Shown here: piece by piece, positions 1 through 11,443 of the stretch
How positions within the stretch are numbered: the stretch's first letter is position 1
Layout: each line of letters begins with the position of its first letter
NCBI GenBank assembly: GCA_963920665.1
Contig: OY987272.1
Span: 4,779,001-4,843,000 of the forward strand
Length of the DNA stretch: 64,000 nt
Source: Straminergon stramineum
Lineage: Eukaryota; Streptophyta; Bryopsida; Hypnales; Calliergonaceae
Direction of reading: 5' to 3'
Made by a program: the position numbers and the translations under genes
The notes under the pieces: model-generated
What the model saw: the letters and a program-made list of their open reading frames with translations, nothing else
What the model was told of the DNA's origin: nothing
The model's database searches: none

Positions 1-230
1 ATATCGGTTTTATTAACACCGATCATAAGGAAAGGAGAACTTTCGAATGAAGCTAAGAATAATAATTTCGGTCCAACACGGATGATAAGGAGAAGGCGAA
101 CTTTGCTTTGATACCATTGACGATTAGAAGAAGAAGAATTTTGGTCTCACACCAATGATAAGAACTTTGGTTCCAACGCTAATGATGTTAAGAAGAAGAA
201 AACTCTGGTCCTTTGGTTCAGCATTAAGGC
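1..230. repeat. Degenerate short tandem repeat
   Basis: A purine-rich block in which a unit of roughly 35-50 bases recurs four or five times with many changes. Each unit has a variant of ACCGATGATAAG followed by GAAGAA and CTTTGGT (around 20, 75, 150 and 180). The left end is cut by the window edge. No coding sense was recognised on either strand. Confidence 0.5.
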
Positions 231-1230
231 TGGTGTGAGTGAAGAGTCTGTTTTGTTCTAGATCCCATATCGAAGTCCTTGGACTGATTGAATGTTCCTA
301 ATTGTATAGCCACGAAGGTAGAAGACTTCATTCCGGACACAAGTTTGGGCCTGTACGCTTTGGCAGTTTCTTCTTGTGCGGTCACAGGTCTACCGTGAAC
401 ATAAGCGTTAGATAGATAGATAGCAGCCATGGTTGTCGATTTCTTCATCCATCATGAAGTGAACTCTCCTTTAAATAGCAGCCCTGTACTAGGAACGACA
501 GATTTCGAGATTTCTCAATATATGATGATTGATATTTAACTCAGAGTGCTATGGGAAGCTCGAGAATGTTATTTATCATCGAGTTCATCATTCCAGATAT
601 TGTTTTAAGCTCCTGGTTTCACTTGTGAAAAGCCTGTGGAAGCTGCAACTCAGTGGTTTACAGGGTACGTGGCCTGTGTAACTCGTTTTTTCGTAGAGGG
701 AGTACCATCGTGTAGCTGCACATATTATTAATTGATCATGCCAATGCTGCTGATCTTGAACAGAAAATACTTTTTCAGGTGATTGAGTCTGGCCACGAGC
801 TAGCATGGATTATATCTATTTCGCTATTTGCAACCAACTCAATTTTCAGGATGTGACTATGGGAGAAGATTGATTCACCTATGGATACCAATACTTATCT
901 TCTGGAAATCGAGTTTCAATGGAGCTCTTATAACGCAGCTTCGTTGAGGTTAATTTTGTATAAACACAGACAGGAATTAGTGGATTAGGGTTGAGGCTGC
1001 ATTGGGGTGTTGATAATGGTGTCTTCCTTCTCTGTTGGTCAGAGGCTGATTTTTCAGATTTGGCTCCGGGGGCTAATGCTTGGGCCTCACTCAGAGTCAT
1101 GGACATGCTTTCTGGCTTGAGGTGAAACTTCTAGAGCGTTGGGGTTCATGTATATGTGAAAAAACATCAGATTTACTTGTAGACTTATTATGAACCCTGT
1201 AGTTCGTCATATTGTGCAACACCAGCTGCA
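231..1230. other. Unassigned sequence, no gene recognised
   Basis: Short open frames of 60-75 codons occur here on the minus strand (for example 224-448 and 879-1106). None resembles a protein I know, and none has matched splice sites that would join it to a neighbour. I see no clear repeat either. Confidence 0.4.
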
Positions 1231-1612
1231 TTAGAGAAAGTTTGGACTCTCCGGAGGGCTGCCAGGAAGTGCCAGTAGGGACCCTCATTGTATTACATTT
1301 ATTTTGTTTGAGGAAATTTTCCCCTATTTTTGCACTTTGTCACTTTCAAATGTCAGAGCATTCATTGTCAAGTACTATTAGTTAGGATTGTGACAAGTGC
1401 TGTTTTGATATTTGAAAGCACCCCCTAAGCACCTCCCTCTGACAATTGTGAAATAGAAAACTGAAATATACTTTTGAAACTCCCGATATTCACACAAGGT
1501 GAATCTTTGTTTTGTCAAAAAATTCCCTCTCCTGAGTAGCTTCACTAGGCTCCAGAAATAGACTGGTTTGTCAAACCGTGGCAGCCCTCCGGAGAGTCCA
1601 AACTTTCTCTAA
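1231..1612. mobile_element. Putative MITE with 33-bp perfect terminal inverted repeats
   Basis: Bases 1231-1263 (TTAGAGAAAGTTTGG...) are the exact reverse complement of 1580-1612, 33 of 33 bases, separated by 316 bp. This makes a 382-bp unit with no credible coding capacity. That is the form of a small non-autonomous DNA transposon or a stem-loop precursor. No clear target-site duplication was found: the flanks are GCTGCA and AGTTTC. The superfamily is not assigned. A hairpin RNA gene is the alternative. Confidence 0.6.
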
Positions 1613-2762
1613 AGTTTCATGCTGATCGCCACTTTTGTTAAGTTTGCCCGATTCTGGGCTCCAGAAATTGCGGCATTCCACGTCTGCGCAAAGCTCTAAA
1701 AACAAGCACGGGTGAAAATTTATGTTTTAGACCATGCACTATGAAAAGTGTCCAAGTCTTGGAATTCCACCGATTTCACGAAATTGGTTTTGCTGGCAGA
1801 CATATCGCAAATGTTCCAACTGAAGTGAGGTGGTGGAATATAACTTGAACTCGTCACTTCTTATTATCAAATATTCTCTGATGCCTTGCTATGAGTATAC
1901 TGATTGCCATTTTTTCTTCATGTTTAAATCCTTAGTAAAATCTGACAATACCCATGCACGACATGGTCAGTTTGGCAGTGTCAATCAAGTCATTGTGTCA
2001 TACTGGAAAGCAGCTATGTTCTTGATCTGTTTGTTGAACTTTTAGCACATTAACATGTCAATATAAATTTGCCTCCTGGATTTTACTGTGAGCTTACACT
2101 GTGGAGACTCTAGCCATGCTAAATACTATGGTGCTGTAAGCCCCCCCACCTTCTGTCAAAGGACTTCTTAATATACAAATTCTACAGCTAGTAACTGTTG
2201 TCTTTAAAAGGGCAATCATCCTACATTAGCTTAGCATCGCTGCCAATGAATAATCTTAAGTATGGACTGTATTGAAGCATCCCAAACCACATCATCGTCT
2301 CTGCATCAGTCATCCAAAATGCCCGGATTAGTCCCAGTTGGCCAAGAACCAACAAAAACCTCCATGACGGTAAGGGTCATATTTGTTAAAATGGCTTTTT
2401 AAAAGCACCAAACAGTGGCATTCAGGACCGTAGTATAAACAAGAAGTTGAAAAGTGTCGATCTCTTGAAATTTTGTAATTTTAACACGATTGTAAAGGAT
2501 ACTTAAAATCGGTTCCTGTCTCTTACTGACTGACCTCTATTATCAACGTGTCTTCCAATATTGGCTGGCCTTCAATTTGCAAGTTGGGTTATTAATAACT
2601 GTGTACACATGCGTTGGCTATTAGTTATTGTCGCTTCCCACTGGCCTTCAAATGGAAAATAGGATTATTTACTGTTCCTTTCATAGTAGTGTCTAAGGTG
2701 ATTATACTGGTGTATATTGATTTTAAGGTTGGGCATGACTTCACCATCAAAATTGGCATGTC
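1613..2762. other. Unassigned AT-rich sequence
   Basis: No gene recognised. Fragments around 1615-1790 and 2400-2480 share words such as AGTGTC followed by TTGGAAT or TTGAAAT with the small repeat family seen at 3571-3725. They may be very old copies. This is the 3' flank of the SAM-PRXL2 gene. Confidence 0.35.
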
Positions 2763-2860
2763 CAAAAAAAAATTCCGCCAAGGACCTGTTCCTCTGGTTC
2801 TGTGTATTTTTTCCTTTATCAATTGGAAATCGTCCATGTGTTTCAAGGAAAAAAAAAAAA
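2763..2860 (+). mobile_element. A-tailed retroposed fragment (SINE-like), 98 bp, with 9-bp target duplication
   Basis: The segment ends in a run of 12 A residues. TGGCATGTC lies at both sides (2754-2762 and 2861-2869), as expected of target-primed retroposition. Its last 40 or so bases (TCAATTGGAAATCGTCC, then ATGTGTTTCAAG and poly-A) are nearly identical to a second A-tailed insertion at 62657-62715 that has its own target duplication. The parent RNA is unknown. The copies are probably 5'-truncated members of one SINE-like family. Confidence 0.65.
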
Positions 2861-3179
2861 TGGCATGTCAGATTTATATCATCTATTCATAAAACTTTGA
2901 ACCCTCATAACTTGCATAATTAGATGTAGTTTGTAGGTGTATTGAATTTTCCTTTCATTTGTTCAGTAACAGAAACCAGCTTAGCCATTCTTATTACAAC
3001 AAGTATGCTCAACTCTTCAAGTGTCACAATTTGGAATGATGAATAACATGTTTGCACTTAGTGTACTACAAGAAAATCTCAGATTATGGTTCATTTCAGA
3101 TTTTCACCACCTCTCATTATGTTTTTAATGTTAGTGAAACCTTGGTTAAACAAGGAGCCCAAAGTTTAAAATTCAATGT

Positions 3180-6100
3180 TCAAGGGCAAATCAGTGAGAA
3201 GAATACCTGCATGATGTCGCTGCAAACTTGGAGCACTTCATCCAACGGCGCCCAATCGCCGAAGTTGCGCTCCACAAACTGATACGCCACGCCGCCGCGG
3301 CCGGGCCGGAGGATGTACAGGCCGCCCTTGATGGTGCTCTCCCCGGAATAGTTGCCCTCGACGCCTGCGGCTAAGGCGCGCTTGTAGTTGGCTCGCGCTG
3401 TGGCGTTGAATAGGAAGCCTGAGATTAAGCTTTCTTTGGCCAGCTTGCCCTGCCCCAAAGCCTTGAAGAAGTCCCTCTGCTCGTCCACCACCACCATGCC
3501 GCCCCAATACCGCGGCCAGAACGACCTCACCTACAGGACCTTGCATTCAATTACTAATACAGTGTTCTGAAATGGTCAATTTTATGAAATTGGCACAATT
3601 CCGGCACCAAAAATTGTGACATGTAGGGAAATACAGGTCTAAAATGTGGGACAGGTATGGATTTATGTCTCAGAACAAGCGTTCAGAAAGGTGCCACAGT
3701 ATTGGAATACCGCCAATTAAACGACATTGATGTTCACATCACTATTCCTCAAGAAAGTAGCGGCATGACGATCATAACCTCATTAATGCATGGTCTTTGG
3801 GAGATTAGCAGTTGGTAATTAATTGCTTTTCTTTGTTTAAGATTAGCAACTGGTGTCGAATGTCTACAATTGCCATTCCATTTCAAATCTGAATATTTTT
3901 TAATCTGAGCAAAAATGGTCTTTCCAAATAGCGTTCTTTAAATACAGAAGAAGTTATGTTTAGTCGAACACCGTACGAAACTTTGTCCACCATCAGTCTA
4001 CAAAAATTCAGTTTTATGCTTCATCCACCCTAAGCCGACCGTTATGGCCAGTGTGACCCTGGCATCATGGTAGTTTAATAAGTTCTAAGGTAGCAGAGAA
4101 AATGAGATACACTCAAACTTCTCTCAGGGAACTTCTTCTCAAACCTATCAATGCTGAAAAACTTAGACAAAAGCACTGAAATTGCCAATGTAAGTTCAGG
4201 ATTAAAGCAGTACCTCGGCGTCAATGTGCTCGTTGAGGCAGACCACCATCTGGATGCCCATTGCATCAAATATGGGCTTCCTGGTGTACAAGTGATGTGC
4301 TTCGGCGCGACACATCACACATCTGAAAATTCAACCAGTAAATTCACAATGCAGATTATTTTGTGAGTTTGTGAACTTCGACAAATGTATGTAGAGATTG
4401 TCAATTTCGCTAAATTGGCACGATTTCGGCATAAGAAATGGTGACACGAATCTCGAATTTATTTTACAGAAATAAGACTAACTGTATAATTATAGATTTA
4501 TGTTTCAGGCCTGTGCGTCCTAACCTGATAGTGTCAAAGTCGTTGGAATACTGCCAAATTGACGTTATGTTCGACCATAATAAAGCACAGGAATCAGTTG
4601 TTACAGGAGTTGCAAAATCAAAGCCAGCGGACATACCCGGGGCGACGAAGGCACAGAAGCAAGGTGGGCTGCTCGGCCCACAAGTCATGCGCCTTGAACG
4701 GAGGCGGCAGCGCCATGGCCGTCTTGCCGCGAAAGAGGTGCACGCCCTGGCTGTGCGCAGGGGCCAGCTTCTGCACCATGATCTTCTCCAGAATGAACAG
4801 AGACGTCACCTCAGTCGACTTCATTCCTCCTGGGCGAATAAGTCCACAACAACGCGGCTCCACTGCCGGTGCAGAGAGCATGCCCTTGCTTAGAGTTGAA
4901 GGGTCGGGGGATCGCGATTGAACTAGAGTCATGGGTCTCAGCAACAACGGCGCCTTGGGCTCTACAATGTTCATCAGTGGTTTGCACACCACTGGTATGT
5001 TAGTACTGATCGATAGGGTAATCGATTCACATTAGTTTATCTTTAATTGGGCGTGTTCGCAATCACAGGAGGATCGGAGACAATATGTGCATCTATGGAA
5101 TGCATGAAGAATGTCATAGTTATTGTCCAGTGATGATAGAATAGGTTTCCCAAGGATACGCCAGGAATGGAATGTGATCACAAAAGACATTGGTCCCATT
5201 TCCAGGCCGGCGCGGGGACAGATGTCGAATTAATTGGGAAAAGCATACCTGGACCGATGCGAGATGTCCGTAACAAAGACATCTTGAACAGGATACAGCT
5301 ATGGGTGTACAGTTCAGAGGGGTTACCGATTCTACATTCAAAACCAACGTTCTACATGTAGATCAAATTAGGTTTGATTACATGCAAATAAGACCGATCT
5401 CTGCCTCTGTCAACGTTGTAATTGATCTCCGAGGAATGCGACGATTCATTTTCCTATCGATCACTGCAACGTCAGTACCAACGGCAAATAGATCAATCAA
5501 ATTAGTCACTCTTAGTTTATTTGCTACTCATAGATCTCTGCCTCTGTCATCTCTGCTGTTCGGATTCCAGGAATGGTACGTTTCATTTTCAAATCACTGC
5601 AACGTTTGCACCAACAAGGAAGATCGATTCGGGAATCGATCAATCGAATCAGATTTTTGATCATTAAGTACTAGCAACTAAAGGCTGTAAAACCTCAATT
5701 CATGCATCCTCGTGAAACTGGTAGAATCGACGCTGCGGCAGTACTTTCAGTAGCCCTGGAACTGAAACTCTCGGTTTGTACTAGACTTTAGAGCGTCGAC
5801 CACTGGAACTTCACACTTCGGGTACTCTAAAACAAAACACAACAATGACAATGTAACATCACTCAACTTTGATACACATTCAGATTGCACGAAATCAAAA
5901 CATTCCTTACCGGGGTCAAAAAAGGAGGGGCGTCCAGCGCCATCGCTACTGATCCGTGCCATGAAATTCATGCTCGGACTCCGTGGCGACATCGCCACAT
6001 TGTTGTTCGGCGTGCTCGAAGTTCTCTCGAAACGATCAGAACGATCTGAGGCTGGACTATTGGAATCGAACGGTGCCGCTGCTCCGATCTTCTTACGGTG

Positions 6101-7494
6101 GGCGGCGGTGACTGTGCGTGCCGGAAGAACGAGGTTGCTGGGCATCTGAACGCTGCAAGCACTTCCTCTGTCCAGGAACCGGGCGACGTGACCTCTCCGC
6201 ATCTTGTACGCCGTGGTGAGCTCCGTTGGGGATGTGGACAGAAGTTCCGAGAGGTTCTTCCCGGAGGCTTCGAGCGTGTCTGCGTAGACCATTAGGAGTC
6301 TGTCGTGGAGGTAGGTTCGGAGCTCTAATGCATCCTGCACACAAGTAGATTGATTTGTCAGAAACAAGTTACTTGATCTGCGGCATTCAGAAAATTCCCC
6401 AGGATGCACTCACTCAAGGTTTGACTCTTCCGGAGATCTAATTGTACCGGTTTTATCAATTGCACACAAAGAGTCACCGACGTTAACAGAGCGAGAACCG
6501 GAAGTTGATGAGCTCCATTTTTTCTTAGACACAGTTTCTGGATATATCCTCAATCTAGCATAGCCCTGGGATGCAAAGTGTGTAGAAGGTTGAAGGAGCA
6601 ATGCTCGTACAGAGTCATTACACTCCAGTGGTGTGTTTTCAAAGAGCCAGAATTGAGGCACAAAGCTCTAAAAACTAGGACGGGTACGCATAGAGCTGAT
6701 GCTCCAGAAAGGCATCTGGAAGAGTGCTAGTCTCTCGAAATGTCGCCATTAACGAATATTGCAACGAATATGACGATGGCGGAATAGAAGGCAGTACGTG
6801 AGACTTGGGAAAAGAAACCAATTTCTGTCTCAGTCTGAGTTGAGTCAACTGCTTGATTGCAGCTGCAGCAATATGTAGGGTGCTTCAAAACCTATGAATC
6901 AAAAATATTGCCGCCGACTTCTTCTGCTGACGCTCTGATCCCAATTTTCCACCAAATCCAGGAACTATATATATGAATCAAACCTTTCAACCTCTGTGCA
7001 CGCCATTTCAACGAATGTGACCATCCAAATAATCCATAGATAACACTTTCAAAGTCTCGTGAACTCTACTAATGTCCAAGTTGCGTCCCGTCTTGCCATG
7101 GGGACAACACCAAAACTCCGAGAAAACTTGAACCAATAAATGCGGGATTCAACTTAATCAAAATAAAACAGTAAGGACACTGAAGCAGAAATTTTTAGAG
7201 TGCCAATTCAAAACCACTATTGCGCGACCGAGCAACACAGAAGCGGATTGAAATTAATGCAGAACCCTGTCAAGAAAATTCAATCTTTTGCATAGTGAAG
7301 TTAAGGAACTAAATAGCAAAATCTATCCATATGGTACGTACTCGCTGGAGCTGGCTGAGCTGAAGAGTCTCCATGTCGTCCTTGCTCATCATCTTCAGAG
7401 TGGGCACGTCGGTCCAGCCGTCGGCAGTCAAACTGTCCATCTGGTCGCCCAGCACGCCCTTCCCCACGAAGTCCTCCAACACGAACGACGCCAT
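3180..7494 (-). CDS. SAM-like/peroxiredoxin-like 2 (AAED1, AhpC/TSA-type) fusion protein, 5 exons
   Basis: Exons: 7342-7494, 5911-6334, 4637-4961, 4214-4322, 3180-3530. All junctions are GT-AG with continuous phase. Intron 2 has a TACTAAC branch-point-like site 33 nt before its acceptor. The product is about 453 aa. Residues 1-95 are SAM-like helical repeats (start MASFVLEDFVGKGVL; DALELRTYLHD; MRRGHVARF). Residues 96-220 are a Ser/Pro/Arg-rich linker. Residues from about 260 form a thioredoxin-fold PRXL2 domain with LRRPGCVMCRAEAHHLY (CxxC at 302-305), FWPRYWGG, FISGF-like LISGFLFN and AYQFVERNFGDWAPL. From memory this order matches a conserved plant protein family. The family is linked to thiol redox chemistry (prostamide/PGF synthase-like in animals), so a redox role is inferred. 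The start is the ATG opening the conserved block. The C-terminus is uncertain: the frame stops 8 codons after a possible donor at 3206, so a further small exon is possible. No transit peptide is obvious. Confidence 0.87.
3571..3725. mobile_element. Small TIR-like repeat (family E, copy 1) in intron 4 of the PRXL2 gene
   Basis: The copy begins with a GGTCAATTTTATGAAATTGGC-like end and closes with an inverted-type end (GGAATACCGCCAATT). It shares about 100 alignable bases with 4398-4565 in the next intron. It looks like a decayed MITE related to the better preserved copy at 8842-9099. Confidence 0.5.
4398..4565. mobile_element. Small TIR-like repeat (family E, copy 2) in intron 3 of the PRXL2 gene
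   Basis: It opens with TGTCAATTTCGCTAAATTGGC and ends with GGAATACTGCCAAATTGACG, an imperfect inverted pair. Internal words (GTGACA, GATTTATGT, AGTGTC) line up with copy 1 at 3571-3725. Both lie in the same orientation, in neighbouring introns. Confidence 0.5.
5396..5652. repeat. Tandem duplication, period about 137 bp, in intron 2 of the PRXL2 gene
   Basis: GATCTCTGCCTCTGTCA occurs at 5396 and 5533. Both are followed by GGAATG, then TTCATTTTC, then CACTGCAACG, then a GATCAATC-A stretch. Two diverged units result. No coding role is seen. Confidence 0.6.
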
Positions 7495-8841
7495 GGTCGA
7501 TCACAACTTATCGAGGACGAGATCGATCGATTAGTCTCTAGATCAGGCTTTGGATCGATCGATTCGTGCAGGTCTTTCTAGCTATCGATCGAGTGAACTA
7601 AGGCTTCGTTGCTTTGGTGAACTGAACTGGGAGATTCATGCACGCCAGTCACGGAATTTCTGCAGTGCAAGTCCCGAAGTGGCGAAGTCACATCAGGCTG
7701 GTGGTTGGGGTTAACTCTGTACGGTGCATATGTAATTATTGTCTAGCTGATGGACTTCTTATAGAACGATTCGGCGATTACTCCTGGACTCCTGGTCCTA
7801 CGGAGTCGTCTTGCACAGTTGGACGTCAGGTAGGAGACCCTACCTGTTCCACAGTGTACACAACTGATTCAGAAGTTTGAATTGTACAGTGCTGATACAT
7901 AGTGACACTGTAAAATTGAAACCTGAATATTTACAACCTCAGAATTGATTTTTCAATCATTTGTTATTGATAAGTTGGAGGGGTGTGAGATGTCAAGGAC
8001 AGACTCATGAATGTGCACTCAGAATCGCTACCTGAAATGTACAGATGCACTCATTAAATTCCTATGGCGATTTTGGGTGCAGTCAGCCAGTCACATACCT
8101 TAAGGAGTGTTTTAACATGACAACAAATTTGCCTCAATGCAAGATTAATTGTAAGTGGAAAGTCAAATCTACGCCCGGCACAATCTTCCTTCCTTGGCAT
8201 AAGAGTTAATTGTATGATCTATTGTGCTGCATTGACAGAATTAATCTACATCAAGTCATCAACAGTGAATGCGAAAAAGTCTGAGAAGAACTTTGGCATT
8301 ACTCTCAACGTGAGCCACAGCCTCTCTCTAGCTTCTTTTGTTGTTGTTGAGAAGAGCTACCTGTAATTTTCTTTAATCTTCTTTTTTTGTTGAAAAAGTG
8401 ACCGTGTATATTCAAAGAAACGGTTAAGAAAAGAACTTGACCTGGGATTCCCGCTGAAGAGGGACAAACAGTTAAGAAACTGAGGAGATAGACATGGTCC
8501 AATAATTGGTAAAGTGCGCTACTTGTTCTTCCTGTCCATATCTTTCTAAAAGTAAAACGAAAATACAATTATGAAGTTGCCGGTGCAAGTTGTATCCTTA
8601 AATTTGGGCGTCGGAACACTTGTAGAATCAAGGCCAGAATGTTGGGAGGACATTGCTAAAGTGGGCTGCGTACTGAGGGCCAGCAAGTGCGCCCGCCTCT
8701 TGCAAACTGGATCAAGTCTTCTGCTATTCAGAGACGATTTAAGGTGCCACTAAGTTACCTAACACGGATTGAGGGATTCAAACGTTTCCCATATGAGCGT
8801 TTTAGCTTCTTCTCTGTGCCCACATCGTGAATTTTTTTGTT
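7495..8841. other. 5' flank of the PRXL2 gene; otherwise unassigned
   Basis: Bases 7505-7600 are rich in GATCGATC/ATCGATCG words just upstream of the start codon, in the presumed 5' leader or core promoter. Bases 8229-8310 share about 60 alignable positions with 32775-32855 next to the assembly gap (GCATTGACAGAA, GTGAATGCGA, AAGTCTGAG, AGAAC). The rest shows no recognised gene. Confidence 0.4.
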
Positions 8842-9099
8842 GAAATGGTCAATTTCATTAAAATGGCGCTATTTCATTGAAAATGGCCATTTCACTACTT
8901 TGGCACTTTCAAAGTTCAGACCATGTGGTCTAAAATCTAAATTTGTCCTAGATGTTAAAAATCTAGAAATGACCTAGATGTATGAAATTTACAGATGTCC
9001 AAAATCACCACCTATCCTAGATGTCCCTTTTACAGTTTAGAGTGCACGGTTTGAAAAATGGCACATGGAATACTGCCATTTTAATGAAATTGACCATTC
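8842..9099. mobile_element. MITE (family E, best copy) with 23-bp perfect TIRs
   Basis: Bases 8845-8867 (ATGGTCAATTTCATTAAAAT plus GGC) are exactly inverted at 9075-9097. The 258-bp unit is non-coding and contains further inverted words (TTTGGCAC, GTTTAGA/TCTAAA). Related fragments lie in two introns of the PRXL2 gene and near 57.0-57.5 kb. Confidence 0.7.
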
Positions 9100-9157
9100 A
9101 ACTAGATTAGCAAAATTATAGTGAATGATGTTGCAAGTAGAATGGGATGTTTCTTAA

Positions 9158-10081
9158 CCCCTAAAGGACCAAGGTGCCTTTTTTGGCAACATAGAAATTT
9201 TGGGCAGGTACGTGTGACTACAAATTTCCATGTTTTTGGCCCAAAATTTAATAGAAGGTGTGGACGAGGAATATCTTCATGTGCACTAAATTTCAGGACA
9301 TTTGGAAATATGAGTCAAAAGTTATGGCCCAATATGTTGTTTGTTTCTCAACTCGGGCAGTCCGGGCAGATCTGAAAAAATCATTTCTTTCAAAAATAAA
9401 AATTTGAAATTGGTTTTTTAGATTGATATATACATAGAAAGCTTTGAATCATTCCGTTTTGATCAATGAGTCAAAAGTTATAAGATGTTTTAGTTTACGG
9501 GCACTTATGGATTTTCTACTCTAAAATAAACTTTGAAGTCCTTTATTTTACTCAATTTTTAATATTTTTGGAAAAAAATAAAATCATAGGGTATAGATTG
9601 TTTATTACAACATTTCCACCATTGGGATTGGCATTTTCCAATTCCAATAATAAACTATTAACAATTTAGTATTTTGAATCATTCTTTACATCTTTGTACT
9701 TACTATTTTTTTCCTATATGTTGCACAATTCCAAATGATCTGAAAATTTTCAAGAATATAGACAACTTGACTTCAAGAATGAATCTAAAGAAGCACCACC
9801 ATTTTGGACATTTTTTCATACAAATAGGATTTTGTGAAGTGCAGCTGCCCGGTTTTTCGCAGGGCCAAAAAAAGGATTTTTGTCACTTCAAATGTTAATA
9901 CCTTGCAATCTACATGGTGGAAATTTCTGAAATTTTTTCCACATCTTCTCAATGTAGATTACTACAAGATCCCATGGTTACATGTGTCCAAAAATGATAT
10001 TTTTCAAAAATTTGGTACTTGTATTAGAAATGGCAGTTTTTGAGGGATTTGGGTGATAAGGTAGTCAAGGAACTTTAGGGG
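9158..10081. mobile_element. Non-autonomous piggyBac-like element (family A, copy 1)
   Basis: The 924-bp element has ends CCCCTAAAGGACC and CTTTAGGGG and is flanked by TTAA on both sides (9154-9157, 10082-10085). TTAA target duplication with termini starting CC is the hallmark of piggyBac transposons; Kolobok elements also use TTAA. There is no long reading frame, so it is non-autonomous. Copies at 11444-12770 and 29036-29978 share most of its length, the last in opposite orientation. Confidence 0.7.
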
Positions 10082-10085
10082 TTAA

Positions 10086-10550
10086 GAGGATGTGTATTAG
10101 AAGATAACTTGCTCAAAGCTCTTACAATATGTGGATCATAGACCTAGTAGAACACAACACATTTCACATTTAGAACCTTGAAGCAACAAACTTTGCTATT
10201 AAAGTTTGCTATTACTCAAAAGGAAGTTAAAAAGGATTCATTTTAGATAATAGGCAATGGAGGGTTAACATTATGTGAGCCTAACAATGTAACCCCTAAA
10301 GTCCTAAGAGCCCCCTTGGGGGACCCTTGAAGGTTCAAGCAAGTAGCCAAGTAACTATGATCTCAACTTCTCAAACTTCTTTTCAAGATAGGAATTAAAA
10401 TTGATTAGCATTCTAAGAATATAATTTTTATTCAATCATTAACCAAGATCAAATGTTAAGCTACAATAAGTCCAAAAAAAGCAACAACAAGCAACACAAA
10501 AAATAAATTAAATTTGAAATATTTAAAAAAAAATTGTTTCTTGTATGTTA
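10086..10550. other. AT-rich spacer with a solo family-A-like end
   Basis: GTAACCCCTAAAGTCC at 10290-10305 resembles a left end of family A with no visible partner. Nothing else was recognised. Confidence 0.35.
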
Positions 10551-10925
10551 GAGGAGGCAACCCATTTTTGACCACTTAAGCAAATACATGTATTTACAAG
10601 GGAGTTTTTTAACAGTGGGAAATTTTTCCATGTGCAGAAATAGAGTTTATAAGATTTCCATAATTTTCATATTTTTATTTCTCAAAACAAAATTACTATG
10701 AATTTTTAGTTGAAGATTTTGTTCCACCCCATATTGGTCATACATAACTTCCTATTTCTGACCAAGGGCTGGTTGCAAATCCAACAAGGGTTGGTTTCAA
10801 TATTGAGAGTGTTGAGGCCATCATAATGTGCCAGCATTAATCGTGTTAATCACCTCCTGATTGAAATTACTACACCTTACATTGCCATAATGGGGGAGTG
10901 ATCAAGAATGAGTTGCTTCCCCTAT
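10551..10925. mobile_element. MITE family B, copy 1
   Basis: About 375 bp with ends GGAGGCAACCCATTTTTGAC and (inverted) GATCAAGAATGAGTTGCTTCC, an imperfect TIR of about 25 bp. Other copies: 15109-19619 (split by an insertion), 48495-48856, 62127-62514. All share internal blocks such as AAATAGAGTTTA and ATTACTA(T/C)GAATTTT. It is non-coding. Confidence 0.7.
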
Positions 10926-11443
10926 ATTTTTGTTTGTGTGGAAAGATTTGATTCATTCCATTTGGATCAATAATTTGAAAGTTATGAAGCTTCTTATTTT
11001 GCGAGCAATCTTAGCAAATTCTTGAGAAAATAATGTAATAGATCCATTTTTAAACCCAATTATAAAAATTAAAAAAATTGCTTATAGTTCAGCTTGCTTT
11101 CCACAACAATCTCACCACTAGGATTAATGCATTTCAATTCCACCTTAGAACTATCAACAACTTAGTTTTTCCTTCTATTTCATACTCACTTCGACCCAAG
11201 GCTTCAACTTAACAATTTTTAGAAGAATGAAAATTATAGTGTCTTTTTTGAATTTTTTCCTTCAACTCTCAATTCAATTCTTCAACATTAAAAAGATTTC
11301 AATTCAAAATTTGTGGTTCAAAATTTTCAAATTAAGAGGATTCAAAGCCTTATAATCTAGTTAGGCTAGGAGCCAAAAAAAACTCATTTTCTTCACTGTA
11401 CTGAAGTAATTGTACACTTATACCTTGTAATTGATGTGATGAA
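10926..11443. other. AT-rich spacer, nothing recognised
   Basis: Only short frames and A/T-rich sequence are present between two transposon copies. Bases 11440-11443 (TGAA) are the probable degraded TTAA target site of the next element. Confidence 0.4.

Noticed and set aside
3238..3546. 102-codon Arg/Gly-rich frame overlapping PRXL2 exon 5
   Set aside because: Shadow of the real exon in another frame.
4438..4921. Plus-strand frames of 120-151 codons
   Set aside because: Antisense to PRXL2 exon 3, whose reading is confirmed by domain similarity and splice phase.
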